A stretch of DNA of 18,691 bases from DASQHY01 sp035602605 (GTDB lineage Bacteria; Acidobacteriota; Terriglobia; Acidiferrales; UBA7541): contig DATNLZ010000131.1 in the NCBI GenBank assembly GCA_035602605.1, forward strand, positions 1 to 18,691. The letters are read 5' to 3'. Each line of letters starts with the position of its first letter. The first letter of the stretch is position 1. The position numbers and the translations under genes were made by a program. Positions 15,901-18,691 of the stretch are shown piece by piece. Under the pieces are notes generated by a model that saw only the letters and a program-made list of their open reading frames with translations, was not told the DNA's origin and searched no databases.

Positions 15901-16299
15901 GCCAGCGTCCGCTTGAACAACAACTTCCTGGGTCAGCTGCCCTACTTGTAAAGTGAAATTGATCGGCAGCTTTTGGTCGATTTCCAGTCCGATGCCGCTT
16001 CTGACTTCAGTCCGGAAACCGTTGGCCTGCGCTTTTACGTTGTACTTGCCAATCGGCAGAAAGGTCACCATAAAATTGCCGTTCTGGTCAGTTATTCCTT
16101 CTCTCGTGATTCCGGTGTCTTCCCTCGTGACCACGATCCTTGCACCGGGGATCGCTGAACCGCTGGCATCCTTCACAGTCCCGAGTATCGTCCCTGTGAT
16201 CGTGCCTTGCCCAAATGCCATACCCGTGGAGAGCGCGATCAGCGACGTCAACGCGAAAATGATCCGCCAATTTGTGATTTGAACTCTACGCTGGGGCAT
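12985..16299 (-). CDS. TonB-dependent receptor 2 with N-terminal carboxypeptidase-regulatory-like domain
   Basis: A 1,104-residue outer-membrane receptor. The ATG at 16299 has GGGAGAC upstream and opens a signal peptide (hydrophobic about 12-29, cleavage after AFG at about 30). Residues 33-118 are the carboxypeptidase-regulatory/CNA-B-like domain (GTILGTVKDASG ... TFLPIGKYNVKAQANGF). The plug follows, with NVNGNRSDANQYLIDG at about 191-206 and VQSGMYSAEFGSTNGAQIN. The barrel ends in IQFGLKYSF with the terminal phenylalanine. It shares domain order and many blocks with receptor 1, but with clear sequence divergence throughout, so the duplication is old. It is driven by a near-consensus promoter and followed after 51 bases by amidohydrolase 2. 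It probably imports a related but different compound. No anti-sigma/ECF pair is nearby, so regulation by transmembrane signalling is not indicated. Confidence 0.93.
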   Translation of the reverse strand: MPQRRVQITNWRIIFALTSLIALSTGMAFGQGTITGTILGTVKDASGSAIPGARIVVTREDTGITREGITDQNGNFMVTFLPIGKYNVKAQANGFRTEVRSGIGLEIDQKLPINFTLQVGQLTQEVVVQADAGLVNSQTSDIGELIENRRVTELPLNGRQFSQLILLTAGATPEPQGLFSGPFAVAGQSPNVNGNRSDANQYLIDGISINDITYNHLSASPSVDAIQEFKVQSGMYSAEFGSTNGAQINVTLKSGTNRPHGSLWEFVRNDKLDSKNYFDRRSIPPFRQNQFGGTLGGPIIHGKTFFFVNYEGLRVRKGISITSAVPTLAMRKGDFRGLAPIFNPATFNPATKTSTPFANNQIPDERISPVAKAVLALIPEPNISSGLGRNYAGFGKRITDSNQVNTRIDHNFNASNTIFGRLTFSDISDLNPVPGTASFETASAPVSPPGFGQNTSVRGVNTALQWTHLFSQAVINQLRIGYNYTGTRQTQENKSDFSGANGIQGNDNRTFSNGVPGFNILGFSSFGGTTFDLNWRNNSFTLIDDLSYVRGRHTIKVGFSGERLLPSTRFLLSPRGSFTFRNIFTADPQNPTGTGNSFADFLLGLPNTAAAGVGDNLVHLQSWRFGTYVQDDWKVSTRLTVNLGIRFEFTPHWIEKNNKWANIDLTAGGRFVIASDHGEINPAAKLAAFPSLTFVTSDKAGFPRALVDNDYKAIAPRIGFAYAFDDQARTVLRGGYGIFYTRDVVASNGLSFNPPFFGNKSFTNSNLAALIPVQTALISTGTVLPNAQGIARNAPNGYMQQWSLGLQRQLASDLVVEANYLGTKGTKLAASISPNQAVPGTTPLVQRIPYPNLAAGVSLMGAYSWSSYNAVTLSMRKSFSRGLSFSSNYTWAKSLDTISSGNSNTANSNKPQDSRNIAAEWGPSIFDVGHRFVANYIYDLPFGKGRKFAIENRAWDFFFGGWSTTGILTLQGRLPFSPLLGIDRSGTGVFQDRPNQVGDPNAIDKRTPDKYFNTAAFALQPAGQFGNAGRDTIRGPNFYQFDSSIIKNFKVRESQQFEFRAEFFNLLNHPNFKLPNRIFGTADFGQIFSAYDAREIQFGLKYSF

Positions 16300-16410
16300 A
16301 TTCGTCTCCCTGATGCCAGAGTTGTAAATAAATTGCGTGCCCTCTCCTAGACCGACGGAAGCGCAGCGGCTGGATCGTGCCTGCAGAATATCCTAAGAAA
16401 TATAGTTGCG

Positions 16411-16439
16411 CTTATATCGAAGCGGCCCAGGCTTGTCAA
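16411..16439 (-). promoter_or_regulatory. Strong sigma70 promoter of cassette 2
   Basis: On the minus strand TTGACA (16439-16434) is followed by exactly 17 bases and TATAAG (16416-16411): six of six and five of six matches to the consensus. The predicted start near 16404 leaves a leader of about 105 bases before the receptor ATG at 16299. The rest of the leader shows no strong hairpin. Confidence 0.75.
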
Positions 16440-16590
16440 CAACGCAAAAACCATCTTGAACCTTAGCACGCCTTATACGGCTTGGTGCGCCGATCACACA
16501 AGAATAGGTCTACGTAAGGCAGCGCACCCAAATCACTAAGTCCACGAATTGCGACGGATTAAAGGGAACATCTTTGTCCCCACAATGGAC

Positions 16591-16902
16591 TCATCGACCT
16601 GTAGCAGCAAGGGCCTCGCGAATGAGGTGGGGCCGAAGGGCGTACGCGTCAATATGATCTCGCCTGGATTTATCGAAACATCTGGCGCACATGGCACGAT
16701 CGTCGGGCTGGCTAAGAGTAAAGGAATCGACGAGAATGCGGCGCGCCAGGAGATTATGGACATGATTGGCGGCATCCCGATGGGAAGACCCGCTCATCCG
16801 GAAGAGATTGCCGAACTGGCGGCATTCCTCGCGTCGGCACGCGCTGCCTCCATCCACGGCGCAGATTACGTGATCGATGGGGGAACAATGCCGACTACTT
16901 GA
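16591..16902 (+). pseudogene. Short-chain dehydrogenase/reductase, 5'-truncated
   Basis: About 103 codons encode the C-terminal part of a classical SDR: SKGLANEVGPKGVRVN, MISPGFIETSGAHGT, GIPMGRPAHPEEIAELAAFL and a GADYVIDGGTMPTT end. The nucleotide-binding GxxxGxG motif, the catalytic serine and the YxxxK motif should all lie upstream and are absent. The bases before SKGL still hint at the expected 'STYS' with one extra codon (STCSS), after which homology ends abruptly. The first ATG of the open frame is at 16549, without a ribosome binding site, and the region upstream belongs to the minus-strand promoter. It is a non-functional tail, convergent with the glycosylase gene. The retained tail is little damaged, implying recent truncation. 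Confidence 0.85.
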
Positions 16903-16945
16903 TGGTTGAATACAAGGGCGTTTATCGGGGCCTATCCGGAGCCGG

Positions 16946-17584
16946 TCACGACGCCGGTGCCGAACGGCTGCGCGGCCGTGTCGACAAGTCGGCGCGCTCG
17001 ATGACAGAATCCAGCCGCCGAATCTCTCGATATCGGAAACAGTCGACGAGGTGATCGTTCACCATGCCGACCGCCTGCATGTGCGCATAAACAACGGTCG
17101 AACCAACGAAGCTGAATCCCCGGTGTTTGAGATCCTTGCTAAACGCGTCCGATTCACTTGAGGTAGCCGGAATCTCCCGCATTGTCTTCCAACGGTTGAG
17201 TTTGGGTCGTCCATCGACGAACCGCCAGCAATAAGCGTCAAAACTTCCGAACTCTTCCCGAATTGCGAGAAACGCCCGCGCGTTGCGTACCGTGGCTTTG
17301 ATTTTCATCCGGTTTCGAATGATTGCCGGATTCAAGGTGAGCTTCTGGATTCGGTTCTCGGTATATCGCGCCACTTTCTCAGGATCGAACTCGCTGAAGG
17401 CACGGCGATACCCTTCCCGCTTCTTGAGCACGATCGACCAACTGAGCCCGGCCTGCGCGGATTCGAGCACAAGGAACTCAAAGTGTTTTCGGTCATCGTG
17501 GACTGACACACCCCATTCGCGATCGTGATACTGGAGCATAAGCGGATTGTCTATGCTGACCCAGGTACATCGCTTCGTAGTCAT
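16946..17584 (-). CDS. tag: DNA-3-methyladenine glycosylase I
   Basis: A 212-residue base-excision-repair enzyme that removes 3-methyladenine from alkylated DNA. Zinc-site residues of the Tag family are present: C6 and H20 (MTTKRCTWVS ... YHDREWG) with H178 and C182 (GMVNDHLVDCFRY). The base-recognition glutamate E41 and W49 are in LESAQAGLSWSIVLKKREGYRRAF. Further family motifs are FDPEKVARYT, IIRNRMKIKATVRNA and SKDLKHRGFSFVGSTVVYAHMQAVG. Length is slightly above the usual 185-200 because of a basic, Ser/Arg-rich C-terminal tail. The ATG at 17584 is the only one that gives the family N-terminus. It follows a collapsed reductase remnant by 27 bases, and may use that gene's promoter and translation signals. 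No link to the receptor cassettes is evident. Confidence 0.95.
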   Translation of the reverse strand: MTTKRCTWVSIDNPLMLQYHDREWGVSVHDDRKHFEFLVLESAQAGLSWSIVLKKREGYRRAFSEFDPEKVARYTENRIQKLTLNPAIIRNRMKIKATVRNARAFLAIREEFGSFDAYCWRFVDGRPKLNRWKTMREIPATSSESDAFSKDLKHRGFSFVGSTVVYAHMQAVGMVNDHLVDCFRYREIRRLDSVIERADLSTRPRSRSAPAS

Positions 17585-17611
17585 AGAGCGTAGACCTCGG
17601 TGGCATCAGCC

Positions 17612-17709
17612 TTAGGCTGCCACTCGGACAATGGCCTTGCCGAAATTATGGCCATCCAGCATTCCGATGAATGCTTTAGGCGCGTTCTCCTATCTTCGGT
17701 TTGGCTCAT
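17612..17709 (-). pseudogene. Collapsed medium-chain NADP-dependent oxidoreductase (CurA-like): start and tail only
   Basis: On the minus strand an AGGAGAG site (17720-17714) precedes ATG (17709) and codons for MSQTEDRR. From about 17689, in another frame, the sequence encodes ENAPKAFIGMLDGHNFGK followed by AIVRVAA and TAA (17614-17612). That tail is the typical C-terminus of the curcumin/alkenal reductase branch of the zinc-independent MDR family ('P-x-AFIGLL-x-G-x-NFGK-x-V-x-RV'). The start resembles the family N-terminus ('MxQ..NRR'), though eight residues are weak evidence. About 300 residues between the two ends are gone and the phase is lost, so no functional product remains. The tail match is good; the claim that both ends belong to one gene is inference. 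It sits between the secreted-protein gene and tag. Confidence 0.6.
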
Positions 17710-17755
17710 TGTACTCTCCTACAGACGGTGTGTGAGGTGCGGATCGGCCCGTCAG

Positions 17756-18157
17756 CTAGGTTTTCTTCCTTGGCCGCACTCGGCACATTACGACGCCTTT
17801 CTCCAGCAACTCCACAGAATCGATGTGTAATGTTTTTGCTTCTTCGTTCAACTCGCCCTTGATCTCAACGTAGTCCCCGACGCGCTCCATCGCAGCATTC
17901 TGGTTTGAGATCGCCAACAGCCGCTTCCCTTCAGGATCGACCAGCACAATTTTCTTGCCATTGCTAACACACTTCCGTGCGCATTCGGGATTGGTGCCGG
18001 TGTATACGCCCGACGAAGCACGTCCGCCCGCACACGCTTCATCGGAAAGCCACCCGCGAACTACCGATTTGCGTTCGCTGGTCGCCTGATTTGTGGCAAC
18101 GGCGATTTCCGCAAACGCGACCAACACAAGGACAAGGCGAAAAAGGGATGCGTGCAT
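17756..18157 (-). CDS. Small secreted cysteine-containing protein, DUF5818-like
   Basis: A 133-residue protein. ATG at 18157 is supported by GGAGGAG just upstream and by the signal peptide it opens (HASLFRLVLVLVAFAEIAVA); the frame is open 22 codons further, without such a site. The mature part contains VVRGWLSDEACAGG, a PECARKCVSNGKKIVLVD block with two cysteines spaced C-x3-C, and then beta-strand-rich YVEIKGELNEEAKTLHIDSV. The order 'G-W-hydrophobic-S-D ... C-A-x-x-C ... D-x-V-x-(V/I)-x-G' resembles the DUF5818-type small exported proteins frequent in Acidobacteriota, with an OB-like beta-barrel. Function is unknown. A basic tail (RVRPRKKT) ends the protein. It is the first gene of a short minus-strand series with the reductase remnant and tag. 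Confidence 0.75.
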   Translation of the reverse strand: MHASLFRLVLVLVAFAEIAVATNQATSERKSVVRGWLSDEACAGGRASSGVYTGTNPECARKCVSNGKKIVLVDPEGKRLLAISNQNAAMERVGDYVEIKGELNEEAKTLHIDSVELLEKGVVMCRVRPRKKT

Positions 18158-18530
18158 AAGCTCCTCCAAAACAGCTCTGGCCAAAAGATTAGACGAATTT
18201 AATGGCAAACTGTCGCCCGCCATGGGCGGCGAACGCCATCGGGATATTTTGATGCCCCAGTGTGCGGCCCGGCAAATCTTGGGGACAAGAAAAGGGTAAA
18301 TGGGGACGCCCGCTGTTTGTCAGCAGACGGTCAACAGTGAAGAGCGATCCTTCTTACTCTTTTCACTTCAATGAGATGGCGGTCCTTCAGAGCTGTTTCT
18401 ACATTATCCCTGCATTTTCACGATGGTGTTCGAGACTCGAGCTATGCTACGGTTCAGATATCACGCCGCCCTGAATCTTCACTGGGACCGATCCGTGATT
18501 TTGCGGCAAGCCACGAGCCCTACGATTCCT
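18158..18530. other. Intergenic region with two direct GGGGAC motifs
   Basis: This 373-base stretch separates a minus-strand secreted-protein gene from a plus-strand gene start, so it should hold divergent promoters. I found no box pair good enough to name. The only distinct element is GGGGACAAGAAAAGGG (18281-18296) followed by GGGGAC (18302-18307), a 21-base spacing. No credible coding region was seen; open frames across it have no recognisable product. Confidence 0.4.
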
Positions 18531-18691
18531 ATGAAAGGCACAACTATGTACCCCCCAACCTGGAAACCTGCGGCGCAAATTACGGTTCCACGTCCACGGA
18601 TAAAAGGGAGAACTTTGCACCGCCTTGGTTGCCTCGGATTGGCCGCTGGATGCGCCCTGCTCGCCGGTCTCGCGAATGAAGCTCGTGCGGC
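18531..18691 (+). CDS. N-terminus of an exported protein, running off the window
   Basis: An open frame from ATG 18531 (other in-frame starts: ATG 18546, TTG 18615) continues without stop to the last base. After a basic n-region (RPRIKGR) it encodes a classic signal peptide: HRLGCLGLAAGCALLAGLA ending NEARA, an A-x-A type cleavage site reached at the window edge. ATG 18546 has a modest AAAGG 7 bases upstream. The TTG at 18615 has GGGAG 4 bases upstream and would give a signal peptide of ordinary length, so either may be the real start. The mature protein is outside the window, so no family can be assigned. A competing frame (18371-18679) covers the same bases but ends in a stop and looks random. 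Confidence 0.55.
   Translation, partial: MKGTTMYPPTWKPAAQITVPRPRIKGRTLHRLGCLGLAAGCALLAGLANEARA

Noticed and set aside
1740..16299. The two receptors as inverted repeats of a recent composite transposon
   Set aside because: The receptors are diverged throughout at protein level and no transposase or terminal repeats are seen, so a recent mobile duplication is not supported.
18371..18679. 102-codon plus-strand frame at the right edge
   Set aside because: No family resemblance and no start signal; the overlapping frame from 18531 encodes a clear signal peptide instead.

Overview
This window most likely comes from an Acidobacteriota (Terriglobia/Solibacter-like) chromosome. The main pointer is the pair of roughly 1,070-1,104-residue exported TonB-dependent receptors that start with a carboxypeptidase-regulatory/CNA-B-like domain. 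Other pointers are exported YtcJ-type amidohydrolases, a VC1184-type PLP enzyme, small exported NTF2-like and lipocalin-like proteins, and moderately GC-rich DNA with strong GGAG-type ribosome binding sites. The taxon is inferred from family content; no rRNA or other marker gene is present.

Layout, left to right. (a) 1-1072 (+) is the C-terminal part of an APC-family amino acid permease. (b) About 1180-1583 (+) is a patch of gene remnants: a fragment of a VC1184-type PLP enzyme joined to the degenerate tail of a sortilin/BNR-type hydrolase. (c) 1613-7192 (+) is cassette 1: a sigma70-like promoter, TonB-dependent receptor 1, YtcJ-type amidohydrolase 1 and a small lipocalin-like exported protein. 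(d) 7282-10280 is the centre: a PLP enzyme of the cysteine-desulfurase-like VC1184 group (-), then a divergent FAD-linked oxidase of the berberine-bridge/6-hydroxynicotine-oxidase class (+). (e) 16439-10392 (-) is cassette 2: a near-consensus promoter, TonB-dependent receptor 2, amidohydrolase 2, a collapsed amidohydrolase remnant and an NTF2-like exported protein. (f) 16591-18691 is a mixed flank: a beheaded short-chain dehydrogenase (+), then on the minus strand a small secreted cysteine-containing protein, a collapsed medium-chain reductase remnant and 3-methyladenine-DNA glycosylase I. The first residues of another exported protein (+) lie at the right edge.

The central observation is that receptor-plus-amidohydrolase occurs twice, in inverted orientation, both copies pointing inward at an FAD oxidase and a PLP enzyme. 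My inference is a uptake-and-degradation locus. The outer-membrane receptors would import a substrate, probably an amide-, peptide- or nitrogen-containing small molecule. The exported amidohydrolases would cleave it, the FAD and PLP enzymes could process products, and the permease could import released amino compounds. The substrate cannot be read from sequence.

The second theme is gene decay. At least five remnants sit between intact genes, and two of them appear to keep both ends of a gene around a missing middle. No tRNA, rRNA, CRISPR array or intact mobile element was seen.
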